From Lachnospiraceae bacterium (GTDB lineage: Bacteria; Bacillota_A; Clostridia; Lachnospirales; Lachnospiraceae), in assembly GCA_009911175.1 (NCBI GenBank), contig QXWX01000005.1:62001-126000 (forward strand): a DNA stretch of 64,000 bases. The letters run 5' to 3'. Of this stretch, positions 1 to 10,024 are shown one piece after another; the stretch's first letter is position 1; each line of letters opens with the position of its first letter. Made by a program: the position numbers and the translations under genes. The notes beneath the pieces were generated by a model, which had not been told where the DNA came from, made no database searches, and saw only the letters and a program-made list of their open reading frames with translations.

Positions 1-564
1 GTTTTCCCCTTCCACCACCACGGAAGCCTTCTTCTCCATCTGCTTGGAAGAAAGATGTACCAGAAGATCGGTCACCACAAAAACCGGATCCGTATCCTGT
101 TCTCCGATGGAAATGGTCTCTCTCGTCCCGTCTTTTCTCACGACCACCCCGTGGATCGCCAGGGGCACCGTAACCCACTGGTATTTCTTGATCCCGCCGT
201 AATAGTGGGTATCAAAATAAGCGAATCCGCTTTCTTCATAGAGCGGGTTCTGTTTCAGGTCCAGGCGCGGGGAATCAATATGCGCCCCCAAAATGTTCAT
301 ACCGTTTTCCAGGGGCTCTGTCCCGATCTGGAACAACGCAATGGATTTTTCCATCCATGCCGCATAGACCCTGTCTCCGGGCCGAAGCTGCTCCGCTGTG
401 TATAAATTGCGGTAGCCCTTTTCCTCGGCCTGACGGATGATCTCGGTCACACACTCCCGCTCCGTCTTGCCGGCATCCAGGAAGGCACGGTAGTCCCCAC
501 ACACCTTTTCCAACGAATCCAGCTCGTCTGCTTCATAGGTCAGCCATAAATTATTCTCTTTCAT
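1..564 (-). CDS. M18-family zinc aminopeptidase, N-terminal part (runs off left edge)
   Basis: This is the start of an aminopeptidase of the M18 (aminopeptidase I) family, which removes N-terminal residues from peptides in the cytoplasm. 188 codons are visible, about 40% of the usual 430-470 aa. GAHIDSPR near residues 93-100 carries the His-x-Asp metal ligands (H95, D97), and the following THYYGGIKKYQW stretch is typical of the family. The ATG at 562-564 follows GGGGAG at good spacing. It begins 13 nt after the glyQS stop codon on the same strand and is probably co-transcribed with it. Whether the rest of the gene is intact cannot be seen. Confidence 0.9.
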   Translation of the reverse strand, partial: MKENNLWLTYEADELDSLEKVCGDYRAFLDAGKTERECVTEIIRQAEEKGYRNLYTAEQLRPGDRVYAAWMEKSIALFQIGTEPLENGMNILGAHIDSPRLDLKQNPLYEESGFAYFDTHYYGGIKKYQWVTVPLAIHGVVVRKDGTRETISIGEQDTDPVFVVTDLLVHLSSKQMEKKASVVVEGEN

Positions 565-577
565 CTTTCGTCTCCCC

Positions 578-1969
578 TTAAAATCTAAACTTCTCCTCAA
601 AGTAAGATTTCAAATCTTCGATCTTCACCCGCTCCTGCTCCATGGTGTCACGGTCGCGCACGGTTACGGCGCCGTCTTCCTGAGAATCAAAGTCATAGGT
701 CACGCAGAACGGGGTCCCGATCTCATCCTGGCGGCGGTAGCGTTTTCCGATATTGCCCCTGTCATCATACTCGCAGTTGAAATATTTGGACAGCTCCGCA
801 TAAACCTTCTCGGCGCCTTCGTTCAGCTTCTTGGACAGCGGCAGCACACCGACCTTCACCGGAGCCAGCGCCGGATGGAAATGGAGCACGGTCCGCATGT
901 CTCCGCCTTCCAGCTCTTCCTCGTCATACGCGCTGCACAAAAATGCCAGTACCATACGGTCTGCGCCCAGGGAGGGCTCGATCACGTAGGGGATGTACTT
1001 TTCGTTTTTCACATCGTCAAAATACGTCAGATCCTGCTTGGACACCTCCATATGCTGGGACAGATCATAGTTGGTACGATCTGCGATTCCCCACAGTTCT
1101 CCCCAGCCGAAGGGGAACAAAAATTCCACATCCGTGGTGGCCTTGCTGTAGAAGGAAAGCTCTTCCTTATCATGGTCACGGTAGCGCACCTCATTCTCTT
1201 TGAGTCCGAGAGAACTGAGCCAGTCCAGACAGAACTGCTTCCAGTACGCAAACCACTCCAGATCCGTATCCGGCTCACAGAAGAATTCCAATTCCATCTG
1301 TTCAAATTCTCTGGTACGGAAGGTAAAGTTGCCTGGTGTGATCTCGTTCCGGAAGGACTTCCCGATCTGAGCGATGCCGAACGGAATCTTCTTTCTGGAT
1401 GTCCGCTGTACATTCTTAAAATTCACGAAGATCCCCTGGGCAGTCTCCGGCCGCAGGTAAACCGTATTCTTGGCGTCCTCTGTCACGCCCTGGAAGGTCT
1501 TGAACATCAGGTTGAACTGCCGGATATCGGTAAAATTATGCTTACCGCAGGTGGGGCACGGAATCTGGTGCTCCTGGATAAACGCCGTCATCTGCTCCTG
1601 AGTCCAGGCATCCACGGTGCCCTCCAGCGCAATCCCCTTTTCTTCACAGAAGTCCTCAATCAGCTTATCCGCGCGGAACCGCTCATGGCATTCCTTACAG
1701 TCCATCAGAGGGTCAGAAAATCCGCCCAGATGTCCGGATGCCACCCAGGTCTGGGGATTCATCAGGATCGCGCAGTCCACACCCACATTATAAGGGGACT
1801 CCTGAACGAACTTCTGCCACCAGGCTTTTTTTACGTTATTCTTCAATTCCACGCCAAGATTGCCGTAATCCCACGTATTCGCCAGACCTCCGTAGATCTC
1901 GGAGCCGGGATATACGAAGCCTCTCGATTTTGCAAGGGCCACAATCTTTTCCATCGTCTTTTCTACCAT
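578..1969 (-). CDS. glyQS: Glycyl-tRNA synthetase, alpha2 type
   Basis: Class II aminoacyl-tRNA synthetase that charges tRNA-Gly. At 463 aa it is the single-chain type rather than the alpha/beta heterotetramer. The class II signature regions are visible: [12 protein letters not shown] with FRNEITPG and [12 protein letters not shown] (motif 2 area) and [10 protein letters not shown] (motif 3). The cysteine pairs CKEC and CPTC probably bind zinc. The ATG at 1967-1969 follows GAGGAAC; a second ATG five codons downstream is possible. A promoter lies 100 nt upstream. No T-box leader is present, although many Clostridia have one here. Confidence 0.97.
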   Translation of the reverse strand: MVEKTMEKIVALAKSRGFVYPGSEIYGGLANTWDYGNLGVELKNNVKKAWWQKFVQESPYNVGVDCAILMNPQTWVASGHLGGFSDPLMDCKECHERFRADKLIEDFCEEKGIALEGTVDAWTQEQMTAFIQEHQIPCPTCGKHNFTDIRQFNLMFKTFQGVTEDAKNTVYLRPETAQGIFVNFKNVQRTSRKKIPFGIAQIGKSFRNEITPGNFTFRTREFEQMELEFFCEPDTDLEWFAYWKQFCLDWLSSLGLKENEVRYRDHDKEELSFYSKATTDVEFLFPFGWGELWGIADRTNYDLSQHMEVSKQDLTYFDDVKNEKYIPYVIEPSLGADRMVLAFLCSAYDEEELEGGDMRTVLHFHPALAPVKVGVLPLSKKLNEGAEKVYAELSKYFNCEYDDRGNIGKRYRRQDEIGTPFCVTYDFDSQEDGAVTVRDRDTMEQERVKIEDLKSYFEEKFRF

Positions 1970-2067
1970 ACTGTCTGTTCCTCACATTCTTTTTTTCATC
2001 ACTCTTCACAACCGCAAAAAGGAATCCTTTCAGCCGGATCCTGTCTGCAGCTTCCTGAACAATAGTC

Positions 2068-2096
2068 ATTATACCGATTCCGCCGGGATTTGTAAA
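2068..2096 (-). promoter_or_regulatory. Promoter of glyQS
   Basis: Reading on the minus strand, TTTACA (2091-2096) and TATAAT (2068-2073) are separated by 17 bp, a good sigma-A promoter. It sits just before the 3' end of recO and points at glyQS, whose start is about 100 nt downstream. Confidence 0.7.
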
Positions 2097-2121
2097 GATG
2101 GACCAGGATATAAATTTCAGG

Positions 2122-2865
2122 TCAGGTCTCCAACGTCTCCAGGATTTCCAGCGACTTGAATTTCTTCTCCACATAGACATCCAGATACCGCTCCATCACC
2201 CGCCCCAGCTCCTCCAGCACCGCGTCGCTGACCACAAAGGTATAGAGCTTCTCGATCCGGCTGCTCTCGATATACTGCATGCTATACAGGGTGGAGGTAT
2301 CCAGCTGCATTCCGTCCATCACATCCTGCATGCATTCGCCGCACACCAGCCCGCCCTTTTTTACGCTGAACACAGCCGGACGCTTTTCATCTCCGCAGGA
2401 AACGCACCGGAAGACCTGGGGGCCTTCCCCGTTGACGCACAGCGCCCGCAGTTCAAATATGTACCGGACCAGCCGGTTGGGGATCTTTTCATTGGTCAGG
2501 GCACGCATGGACTGGTACAGGAGCTTCAGCATTTCCCGCTCATCATTGGCTTCCTTTGCATAAAAATTTGCAAATTCGAGAAAATAAAAGCCATAATAGG
2601 CGCCCACCATATTCTCCCGCAGCTCCGCAAAATAGTTGGATATCTTCGCGGACTTCACCGTATAGGAGCTCCGCCCCGCATACAGTGTAAACTCACCGAA
2701 GGAGCAGGGATTGACCGCGCCCACCAGCGGGCTGTTCGGTTTTCTGGCCCCTCTGGCAAACGCGGCAACCTTTCCCTGTTCCCTGGTCAGGATCACTACC
2801 CGCCTGTCATATTCCCCAACCGGTGCCGTAGAAAGCACCATGCCGGTTACCGTTATCTCATTCAA
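2122..2865 (-). CDS. recO: DNA repair protein RecO
   Basis: RecO works with RecF and RecR to load RecA at gapped or broken DNA. The N-terminal OB-fold begins with NEITVTGMVLSTAPVGEYDR, and a zinc-ribbon follows near the middle (CVSC and CGEC pairs). I chose the TTG at 2863-2865 because it follows GGGGCGAGG and gives 247 aa, the usual RecO length; the longer frame to 2934 would add 23 residues not typical of the family. era, a 60-aa gene and recO follow one another on the same strand. Confidence 0.93.
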   Translation of the reverse strand: MNEITVTGMVLSTAPVGEYDRRVVILTREQGKVAAFARGARKPNSPLVGAVNPCSFGEFTLYAGRSSYTVKSAKISNYFAELRENMVGAYYGFYFLEFANFYAKEANDEREMLKLLYQSMRALTNEKIPNRLVRYIFELRALCVNGEGPQVFRCVSCGDEKRPAVFSVKKGGLVCGECMQDVMDGMQLDTSTLYSMQYIESSRIEKLYTFVVSDAVLEELGRVMERYLDVYVEKKFKSLEILETLET

Positions 2866-2920
2866 ATTCCTCGCCCCTGCCGCAGGCAATGATACACAAG
2901 CAGCATGCTTAAACAGCTCC

Positions 2921-3103
2921 TTATGCCGTATCATCTTCCTCTCTGTACAGCGGGATGATCACCGAATCCTGCTCCTTACAGATCCGCTGTTCACAGCCCG
3001 CCTGATTCCTGTTTCCCCCGTGTCCGTACAGCTCCATCTTATATTCCAGATAGTCACATACCCCACCGGTTTTTGAAAATTGCTCCCAGTATCTCTTCTC
3101 CAT
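2921..3103 (-). CDS. Small hypothetical protein between era and recO
   Basis: 60 aa, acidic-basic mixed, with no membrane segment. I recognise no domain. Support comes from a good ribosome binding site (GAGGTGAT before ATG at 3101-3103), its place between era and recO on the same strand, and the MEKRYWEQF start that I associate with short proteins at this locus in related Clostridia (from memory, not checked). It contains a CEQRIC pair of cysteines. Function unknown. Confidence 0.6.
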   Translation of the reverse strand: MEKRYWEQFSKTGGVCDYLEYKMELYGHGGNRNQAGCEQRICKEQDSVIIPLYREEDDTA

Positions 3104-3261
3104 CGGATCACCTCTTCATCTGTGTGATGCTGAGCGCCGGATCAATCTGCCGCACAGCATCCTATATATGATTTAGGTTTTCCGAATTTTGTCGGGTCTA
3201 TACCTCGTAAAATCTGGCAGCGTTTTTTTCCATGCTCCCCTTGACAGCCCCGTTTTTTAGC

Positions 3262-3276
3262 TAGTACAGCATTGCG
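3262..3276. repeat. Half copy of a dispersed palindromic element (TAGTACAGCATTGCG)
   Basis: The 15-bp arm TAGTACAGCATTGCG is also found at 57102-57116, and in slightly changed form in a complete hairpin at 40727-40771. Here only one arm remains, 14 bp before the era stop codon. The rest of the 3104-3290 gap holds nothing else that I can name. Confidence 0.6.
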
Positions 3277-3290
3277 CATGGGCTGTCCGG

Positions 3291-4190
3291 TCACATCTCG
3301 TCCTTCGTATACCCGAAGTTTTTCATCAAAAAGTCGCTGTCCCGCCAGTTTTTCTGCACTTTCACCCAGAGCTTCAGATTCGCCCTGCAGCCCAGCATTT
3401 TCTCAATCTCAAACCGGGCTGTGCTTCCGATCTTTTTCAGCATGGCGCCTTGCTTCCCGATGATGATCCCCTTGTGGGAATCCCGCTCACAGATCACCGT
3501 GGCATCAATGTGCATGACCTTCTTCTGCATCTTCATCCGGTCGATGGCCACCGCGATGCCGTGGGGAATCTCATCCTCCAGGCAGTGCAGCGCCTTCTCC
3601 CGGATCAGCTCCGCCACGATCTGCCGCTCGGGCTGATCCGTAATGGTGTCCTCGTCGTAAAACTGCGGTCCATAGGGAAGATACTGCAGGATCACCCGGA
3701 TCAATTCCTCCGTATTTTCCCCGCTTCGGGCAGAGACCGGAACGATCTCCGCAAAATCATATTCCTTCCGGTACGCGTCGATACAGGTTAGAACCTCTTC
3801 CTTTTTCACCATATCGATCTTATTGATCACAAGCACCACCGGGGTCGTGATCTTTTTCAGCTGTTCCATGATGTGCCGCTCCCCGGCGCCGATAAACGTG
3901 GAAGGCTCCACCAGCCACAGCGCCGCGTCCACGTCGTCCAGGGAATGCCTTGCAATGTTCACCATATATTCCCCCAGCTTATTCTTCGCCTTGTGGATCC
4001 CCGGCGTATCCACAAACACGATCTGTCCTTCCGGCCTGGTCAGCACCGTCTGGATCCGGTTCCTGGTGGTCTGGGGCTTGTTAGAGGTGATGGCCACCTT
4101 CTGTCCGATCAGGTAATTCATCAATGTCGATTTTCCCACATTGGGCCGCCCGATCAGGGTCGCAAAACCCGATTTATAATTTTCCTTCAT
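3291..4190 (-). CDS. era: GTPase Era
   Basis: Essential GTPase that binds 16S rRNA and helps mature the small ribosomal subunit. G1 is GRPNVGKSTLM, G3 is DTPGIH and G4 is NKIDMV; the C-terminal KH domain is marked by GIIIGKQGAMLKKIG. I set the start at ATG 4188-4190 because AAGGAG lies just upstream, giving 299 aa, normal for Era. An eight-codon upstream extension is possible but has no ribosome binding site. Confidence 0.97.
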   Translation of the reverse strand: MKENYKSGFATLIGRPNVGKSTLMNYLIGQKVAITSNKPQTTRNRIQTVLTRPEGQIVFVDTPGIHKAKNKLGEYMVNIARHSLDDVDAALWLVEPSTFIGAGERHIMEQLKKITTPVVLVINKIDMVKKEEVLTCIDAYRKEYDFAEIVPVSARSGENTEELIRVILQYLPYGPQFYDEDTITDQPERQIVAELIREKALHCLEDEIPHGIAVAIDRMKMQKKVMHIDATVICERDSHKGIIIGKQGAMLKKIGSTARFEIEKMLGCRANLKLWVKVQKNWRDSDFLMKNFGYTKDEM

Positions 4191-4262
4191 CCGTTCTCCT
4201 TCAGTATTCGCCAAAAACGCCGTACATTCCGATTTCCGGCCAGTCAGTCCGGATCTTCTCTT

Positions 4263-7235
4263 TTAGAACAGCGTCTTCACCTCGCCGAACATTTCTTTCT
4301 GTGCTTCTATCTTTTCCTCGCTTCCGATCACGCAGAGCTGGTCTGCCGAGAGCAGCGCCTCCACTACAGCAGAAAGCTTCCGGATATCCTCCTGCTCTGC
4401 GTTGAGTACGTCCATCCGTTCCTTTTGGATCATCTCCCCGGACACATGGTTCATATACAGGTTCATGGAACGGTCCCCTTTGGCGGAAGGCGTCATAGGG
4501 CGGTCCATATTGCTGATGGTTCCGATAATATATTTGTTCATATCCCGTTCATTGACTGTAAAGTCCTTCAGATAATCCACCACGCCCTCGTATACTTCCA
4601 TGGTCTTTTCCAGGTTGGGGTCCCGGTAAGAGATAAGATATCCTTCCCCGATCCGGTTGAAGTTGCACATGCAGCCGTACGCGCCGCCCTTGACCCGGAT
4701 GTTCTGCCACAGATAGCCATAGCTCAGGATCACCTTGAGAATCTGCAGTGTACCGCAGTAATCGGCGCCTCCGTCAATGAAATTGCCGACTCTCGCCACA
4801 TACTGCACCTTGGAGGAGGTCTTAAAGCCTTCGTTTTTCTTCGTACAGTGCAGGATGCACCTGGTCTCTTGGGATTCCGTACTTCCGCCATGCAGCCGGT
4901 CCTTCATCCCGGACAGCTCACGGCAGACCGGATCCAGTCCCTCCTCCCCGCAGGTCAGGCTCACCATCAGATTATCCCACCGGAAGATCCGGGCGGCGAT
5001 CTCTTTCAGATTGTGGATCAGTGTTTCCTTCTGTTCCTCAAAATGCTCCTCCGCTTCCTTCACAGCCTGGTAATATCCGACCCCGTCTGTATCATCCTTG
5101 AACTTGGAAATAGGTGACGAATAGGACAGCGCCCGCAGCGCCGCCGTCGTATGTCCGGAGGATTGGAAGCTCATCTGCAGCCGGGATTTGAGCATGGAAA
5201 GGATTTCTTTCAGACGCTTCTCATCCTCCAGCTTAGATTCCATCAGGATCTCCCGCATCATCCGAAACAGGACATCCATCTTCGGATACAGCGCCTTGCC
5301 CTTCATCTCAAAGGTCGCGCGGAACGCCTTTTCTTTTACATTTCTCACATCCGGATACATTTCCAGAGAAGTCCCGATTCCCCCGGTATGCACATTGATC
5401 TCATTGAACAGTTCGCCGTATTCATAGCTGGTGGTATCAATGATCCCCAGCACAGCCTGGAGCATTCCCACGTAGGGCAGCTTTTCCTCCGGCACGCCGG
5501 ACAGGTCGAACATCAATGTCACATATCCGATGCCGTTGGTATCGATCTTATGGTGTATCAGCGGGATTCCCTCCACCTCTTTTTCTTCATTAAAGATGGG
5601 CGCGATCTCCCTGGAGATATCCTCCCGGCTCAGGATCGGGATCTTCTCCCGGTCCTCCTGCGCGTCCTCGCTCTCCTGATAGTCCTCCAACGCCGCCGTA
5701 TCTGCGATCAGCCGTTCCTTCTCGGCATCGGTGAGGCTGTTCTTATACACTTCCAGCCGCTTTTCCAGCTCCTGGTCCAGACGGGCCGTCCTGCCCCGCT
5801 CCGGCTTCACGGTCACGATGGAACCGTGGGTGTTGTCCAGAAGCCACTTCTGGATCTGCTCCTCAAAATATCCGGTGCCGATCTGCTCCTTCAAAAATTC
5901 AAAGATGGGAATGGCCTGCATGTGGATGAACGGCTTTGTCTCATCGTAGAGCCAGCTGTCAAACAGCTGCAGTCCATACATCAGTCCCTTGGGATAGCTG
6001 CCGAAGTCCGCCTCCCGAAACCGGAATTCGTGATAATTGATCCCGGCCTCCAAAGCTTTCCGGTCCATTCCTTTTTCTACAATATCCTTTAAGGTTCCTT
6101 CCACCGTATCTATAAATGCCTGCTTCTGCTCCAGGTTCGCGTTTTTGGAGATTACGGAAAAAATAGGCTGATAGATCCCGTTGTCGTAGGAGCCCATGAT
6201 ATCCTTGCCGATCCCTGCCTCCACCAGCGCCTTTTTCAGCGGAGCCCCCGGCGCGGACAGAAGCGCGTAATCCAATACCTGGAACGCCAGATACAGCTTC
6301 TCATCCAGGCTTGTCCCGATCACCTTGTTATAGGAAAGGAAGGTATTGTCCTCCTCCGGCTCTTCGCTGGAAATGGAATACTCCATCTCCACCTCCCGCA
6401 TCTCCTGAAACGGTTCCTGATAACGGATCCGGGAATCTACCTGCCGGATGTCAAAGTCCGACAGGTAATTTTGATCCAGCCACTCCAGCTTTTCCGCCAT
6501 ATCCATATTTCCGTACAGGTAAATATAGCTGTTGGACGGATGATAATAGGTTCTGTGGAAATCCAGGAACTGCTCATAGGTCAGCTCCGGGATTACGTCC
6601 GGATCCCCGCCGGACTCATTTGCATAGGAGGTATCCGGAAACAGGGAATTTAAGATCATCCGGTCCAGCACGCCTTCGGGTGAGGAAAACGCGCCCTTCA
6701 TCTCATTATAGACCACCCCGTTGTAGGACAGCTCCCCGTCCTTCTCCTCCAGATGGTAGCTCCAGCCCTCCTGCCGGAAGATCTCCGGATGCTGATAGAT
6801 ATTCGGGTAAAATACCGCATCCATATATACATGCATCAGATTCTGGAAATCCTTGTCATTGCAGCTTGCCACAGGATATACGGTCTTATCCGGATAGGTC
6901 ATGGCATTTAAAAAGGTGTTCAAGGAGCCCTTCACCAGCTCCACGAAGGGATCCTTCACCGGAAAATCATTAGAGCCGCACAGCACGGAATGCTCCATAA
7001 TATGAGGCACCCCCGTACTATCCGACGGCGGGGTCCGAAATCCGATGGCGAATACTTTATTCTCATCCTCATTGGACATCATCAGGACTCGCGCGCCGCT
7101 CTTCTTATGTCTCAAAAGACAGCCCTTTGACTTAAGATCCGATAAGTCCTCCTGAAGCACCTTTTCATACGCGTCCGGAACCGCTATCTCCCATTGCTGT
7201 GTCCTGCCGGATCCCATAGAATCAAACTTACTCAT
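4263..7235 (-). CDS. M16C (PreP/insulinase-type) metalloprotease
   Basis: 990-aa peptidase of the M16C subfamily, related to the presequence protease PreP. Two M16 halves form a closed chamber that degrades short peptides. The inverted zinc motif HIMEH is at residues 78-82, and the downstream YNEMKG region is expected to supply the third ligand. The length is normal for the family and no break is visible. The ATG at 7233-7235 follows GAGAGG. A TATAAT box at 7295-7300 (minus strand) may be its -10, with a weak -35. Confidence 0.93.
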   Translation of the reverse strand: MSKFDSMGSGRTQQWEIAVPDAYEKVLQEDLSDLKSKGCLLRHKKSGARVLMMSNEDENKVFAIGFRTPPSDSTGVPHIMEHSVLCGSNDFPVKDPFVELVKGSLNTFLNAMTYPDKTVYPVASCNDKDFQNLMHVYMDAVFYPNIYQHPEIFRQEGWSYHLEEKDGELSYNGVVYNEMKGAFSSPEGVLDRMILNSLFPDTSYANESGGDPDVIPELTYEQFLDFHRTYYHPSNSYIYLYGNMDMAEKLEWLDQNYLSDFDIRQVDSRIRYQEPFQEMREVEMEYSISSEEPEEDNTFLSYNKVIGTSLDEKLYLAFQVLDYALLSAPGAPLKKALVEAGIGKDIMGSYDNGIYQPIFSVISKNANLEQKQAFIDTVEGTLKDIVEKGMDRKALEAGINYHEFRFREADFGSYPKGLMYGLQLFDSWLYDETKPFIHMQAIPIFEFLKEQIGTGYFEEQIQKWLLDNTHGSIVTVKPERGRTARLDQELEKRLEVYKNSLTDAEKERLIADTAALEDYQESEDAQEDREKIPILSREDISREIAPIFNEEKEVEGIPLIHHKIDTNGIGYVTLMFDLSGVPEEKLPYVGMLQAVLGIIDTTSYEYGELFNEINVHTGGIGTSLEMYPDVRNVKEKAFRATFEMKGKALYPKMDVLFRMMREILMESKLEDEKRLKEILSMLKSRLQMSFQSSGHTTAALRALSYSSPISKFKDDTDGVGYYQAVKEAEEHFEEQKETLIHNLKEIAARIFRWDNLMVSLTCGEEGLDPVCRELSGMKDRLHGGSTESQETRCILHCTKKNEGFKTSSKVQYVARVGNFIDGGADYCGTLQILKVILSYGYLWQNIRVKGGAYGCMCNFNRIGEGYLISYRDPNLEKTMEVYEGVVDYLKDFTVNERDMNKYIIGTISNMDRPMTPSAKGDRSMNLYMNHVSGEMIQKERMDVLNAEQEDIRKLSAVVEALLSADQLCVIGSEEKIEAQKEMFGEVKTLF

Positions 7236-7360
7236 ATTGTACCCTCTCTTCTATCAAGTTCTTGATTAATTGTTCTTTCTGTATGCCTCCGCACATTATA
7301 GCATTTCCCGAAGCGCTTTAAAAGGGGATGTTTTCCTTTTTTCAAAATTCCCTGAAAAAA

Positions 7361-8002
7361 TCAGCACGCTTCCTTCTTCCGGTTCCATTTTTTCCGAATC
7401 GACCGGATCAGCCAAAGGGCGGCTCCCGCGATCAGAAGTACCCGGATCACGGACGAATATCGGTCCAGATATACGAGTACCGTTTCCCAGGAAGCGCCCA
7501 GCGCCGCCCCAAGAGACACCAGAAGTATATTCCACAGTGTACTTCCGATGACCGTATAGACCAGAAACAACGGAACCTCAATCTCGGCCATCCCCGCCGG
7601 AACCGATACCAGACTCCGGATGATGGGAATGCACCGCCCCAAGAGGATCGCCTTTTTCCCGTGCTTTTCAAACCAGTCGATGGTCTCCTCCACATCCTCC
7701 TTGTCAAATCCCAGCAGATGGAACAGCTTCCCTTTTGTGAGACTTTCCAGCTTTTCCGGGGTCAGCGCCATCCCCACACGGTACAAAATCAGCGCCCCGA
7801 TGGTGGAACCCAGAGTGGAGAAGATCACCACTCCCGGAACCGTCAGCCTGGTGTATGTAGTCATAAAGCCTCCGAAGGTCAGGATCACTTCTGAGGGAAT
7901 CGGCGGAAAAAGATTCTCCACCGCAATCAGAAAACAGACTCCCAGATATCCATATGTGTTCATGATGTAGATCATAACTTCCTGCACGATACAGTTCCTC
8001 AC
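7361..8002 (-). CDS. DedA-family membrane protein
   Basis: Integral membrane protein of the DedA (SNARE-associated/VTT) family, members of which move lipids such as undecaprenyl phosphate between leaflets. Family marks are ENLFPPIPSEVILTFGGF near the N-terminus and GRCIPIIRSLVSVPAG in the middle, followed by C-terminal hydrophobic segments and a basic tail. The start is uncertain: GTG at 8002 has a poor ribosome binding site, while a GTG five codons later follows GAGG at better spacing. Adjacent genes give no hint of the substrate. Confidence 0.9.
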   Translation of the reverse strand: MRNCIVQEVMIYIMNTYGYLGVCFLIAVENLFPPIPSEVILTFGGFMTTYTRLTVPGVVIFSTLGSTIGALILYRVGMALTPEKLESLTKGKLFHLLGFDKEDVEETIDWFEKHGKKAILLGRCIPIIRSLVSVPAGMAEIEVPLFLVYTVIGSTLWNILLVSLGAALGASWETVLVYLDRYSSVIRVLLIAGAALWLIRSIRKKWNRKKEAC

Positions 8003-8127
8003 ATTTCCATACTTTCGTATTTAATATATGTAAGCACGCGCGGAAAAATGTGTCTCCCCTGGACCAGGAAAAATGCCCGGATATGCCCGCAGTCTCGCAG
8101 AATACGATAGCATACCGGATGTCCGTT

Positions 8128-9066
8128 TTATATACAGATCTGCTGCTCCCCGAACAGCGCGTCCACCGCCGCCTCATACACCGGCAGTTTTTCCGCCTTT
8201 TTGATCCGCTTCGCATATTTCTCATAATGGGTAAAAGCCGGCGCCAGAAAGCTCCAAAGCTCCTTCATCTTAAACAGGATGGTCCTGGCTCCCGGCATCA
8301 CTTCCTGATAGTCCCTGTAGAGCTGATCGTGGAACCTGCGCAGGGTTTCTTTGTCCAGCCCGACGCCCTGCCGGATCTGCCGGCACAGCCCCGGATTCAT
8401 CAGAAGCCCTCTTCCGAACATCCATCGGTCCACCTCCGGAAACGCCTCCTTTGCCTTCTGGTACGCCTCTGCACAGAACAGATCCCCGTTATAGCAGACC
8501 GGGTGTCTGCTGTTTTTGCAGGCTTCTCCAAACACCTCCCAATTGGGGTGATTCCGATACATATCCTTCTGGACCCTGGGATGGATGATCAGCTCCTTCA
8601 CCGGATACTGGTTATAAATCTCCAGGAGCCGCCCAAATTCCTCCGGGCTGTCCTTCCCGATCCTGGTCTTGATGGAAACTTCCGCGTCCGTCTGTTCGAA
8701 CACCCCGTCCAGAAACCGGTCCAGCTCCTCGGGAAATGCCAGAAAGCCGGAGCCCCGCTTTTTGGACACCACAGTCCCGGAAGGGCAGCCCAGGTTCAGA
8801 TTGATCTCCTGATAGCCGTACTGTCGAAGCTTCCGGGCCGTACGCGCGAAATCCTCCACAGAATTTGTCAGGATCTGCGGGATCGCGTACATGCCCGGAT
8901 TGTTCCCAGGCAGCACATCCTGCCGCTCCCGGGAGCTTAAATGTCCGTGCTGGTTCGGCTTGATAAACGGGATAAAATATCGATCTACAGAGCCGAAGCA
9001 CTCACAAAGTGTCCGGCGGAACACGTGTCCCGTAATCCCTTCCAGGGGCGCCATATAAAAATACAT
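8128..9066 (-). CDS. tRNA-dihydrouridine synthase (Dus family)
   Basis: FMN-dependent enzyme that reduces uridine to dihydrouridine in tRNA. The N-terminal MAPLEGITGHVFR matches the flavin-binding start of the TIM barrel, and NLGCPSG (Cys94) carries the catalytic cysteine. The KTRIG and IIHPR stretches that follow also fit. At 312 aa it is a normal Dus protein. The family assignment is firm; which uridine it modifies cannot be said. Confidence 0.92.
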   Translation of the reverse strand: MYFYMAPLEGITGHVFRRTLCECFGSVDRYFIPFIKPNQHGHLSSRERQDVLPGNNPGMYAIPQILTNSVEDFARTARKLRQYGYQEINLNLGCPSGTVVSKKRGSGFLAFPEELDRFLDGVFEQTDAEVSIKTRIGKDSPEEFGRLLEIYNQYPVKELIIHPRVQKDMYRNHPNWEVFGEACKNSRHPVCYNGDLFCAEAYQKAKEAFPEVDRWMFGRGLLMNPGLCRQIRQGVGLDKETLRRFHDQLYRDYQEVMPGARTILFKMKELWSFLAPAFTHYEKYAKRIKKAEKLPVYEAAVDALFGEQQICI

Positions 9067-9172
9067 TGCTTTTTACCTTCCTCTTTTTTCTTGAATCAAA
9101 CCTTTATTTATGATATTGTTATTATCGGAAACCCGAAATACGATATGATAACAAATGGGAGGGAGACTCTTG

Positions 9173-9808
9173 ATGAAACGAAAACTTTCACTGATCACCA
9201 TCGTGAGCATCTGCTGTTCCTTACTGGCTGTCGGATGCGGAAAAAAAATGACCTTGGAGGATGCCCCGGTTTATGTGCAGGCAGTTCTGGATGCCCGCTA
9301 CAAGGCAGATTACAGCGCTTATATGGAGTATAAGAAATGTGAAGAATACGAAGCGTCGCTGATCCATGAAAACGGCATGAACGCTCTCCTCAGTACCATG
9401 AAGGTGGGCGGCACCTCCGTCACCGCAGAGCTGAAAGACCAGTACCGGCAACTCTTTACAGAGCTCAATGCCCTCTGCCGGATCACCGTAGGCGATGCAA
9501 AAGAGGACGGGGACGGTTTTACCGTAGAAGTGAGCGCGGAGCCCTTTGCCATGTTTGACGGCATCAGCCAGAGCCTGATCGACGCGCTTGGGGCCGAAGA
9601 TCCGGCCACGCTCACCAACAGCGAACAGGTCAACCAGTTCCTGTATGAAAAAATGTATCAGCTGATCACCCCCAGGCTGTCCTCCCCGAAATATGGGGAC
9701 CCAGAAACAGTGACCTTACATATCCAGCCCAATGGGGATAAGGTTCAGACCATCAGCGAAGAAGATCTGAATGCCCTGGATGCCGTGATCTACGCCGCAT
9801 TGCTGTAA
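9173..9808 (+). CDS. Lipoprotein of unknown function
   Basis: 211-aa predicted lipoprotein, the first plus-strand gene of the window. It has a basic N-terminus, a hydrophobic core and the lipobox LAVGC (Cys22). The mature part is soluble and acidic and may resemble DUF5105-type proteins of Firmicutes, but I am not sure. I chose ATG 9173 because GGGAGGGAG lies at the right distance, rather than a start six codons upstream. It forms a single-gene unit closed by a terminator at 9854-9897. Confidence 0.8.
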   Translation: MKRKLSLITIVSICCSLLAVGCGKKMTLEDAPVYVQAVLDARYKADYSAYMEYKKCEEYEASLIHENGMNALLSTMKVGGTSVTAELKDQYRQLFTELNALCRITVGDAKEDGDGFTVEVSAEPFAMFDGISQSLIDALGAEDPATLTNSEQVNQFLYEKMYQLITPRLSSPKYGDPETVTLHIQPNGDKVQTISEEDLNALDAVIYAALL

Positions 9809-9853
9809 GGCTCCTGAGGAACTGTATACCATAGTATATCTCGACCCTGTTCT

Positions 9854-9897
9854 CTGCCCGGCACAGTCATACATATTCTGCCGGGCAGATTCTTTTT
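9854..9897 (+). terminator. Rho-independent terminator after the 9173 lipoprotein gene
   Basis: Perfect 9-bp stem CTGCCCGGC / GCCGGGCAG (9854-9862 and 9880-9888), followed by ATTCTTTTT on the plus strand. Confidence 0.85.
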
Positions 9898-10024
9898 CTC
9901 TTCCGCATCCGGCAAAGCTCCCTGCAGACATACAGATGATCTTCCCTTACTTAGGGCAAAACCCGCATATCCTTCTTTTTTTGATCTGCATCTCTGGAGG
10001 AAATCCGCTATTTTCTACAGCTCC

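Noticed and set aside
875..2065. 396-codon open frame on the plus strand
   Set aside because: Exactly antisense to glyQS; no ribosome binding site, His/Leu/Arg-rich composition typical of a shadow frame.
1970..2121. T-box leader before glyQS
   Set aside because: The gap has a promoter but no T-box sequence, specifier stem or terminator.
3873..5117. 414-codon open frame on the plus strand
   Set aside because: Antisense to the era and M16C protease genes; composition of a shadow frame and no start signals.
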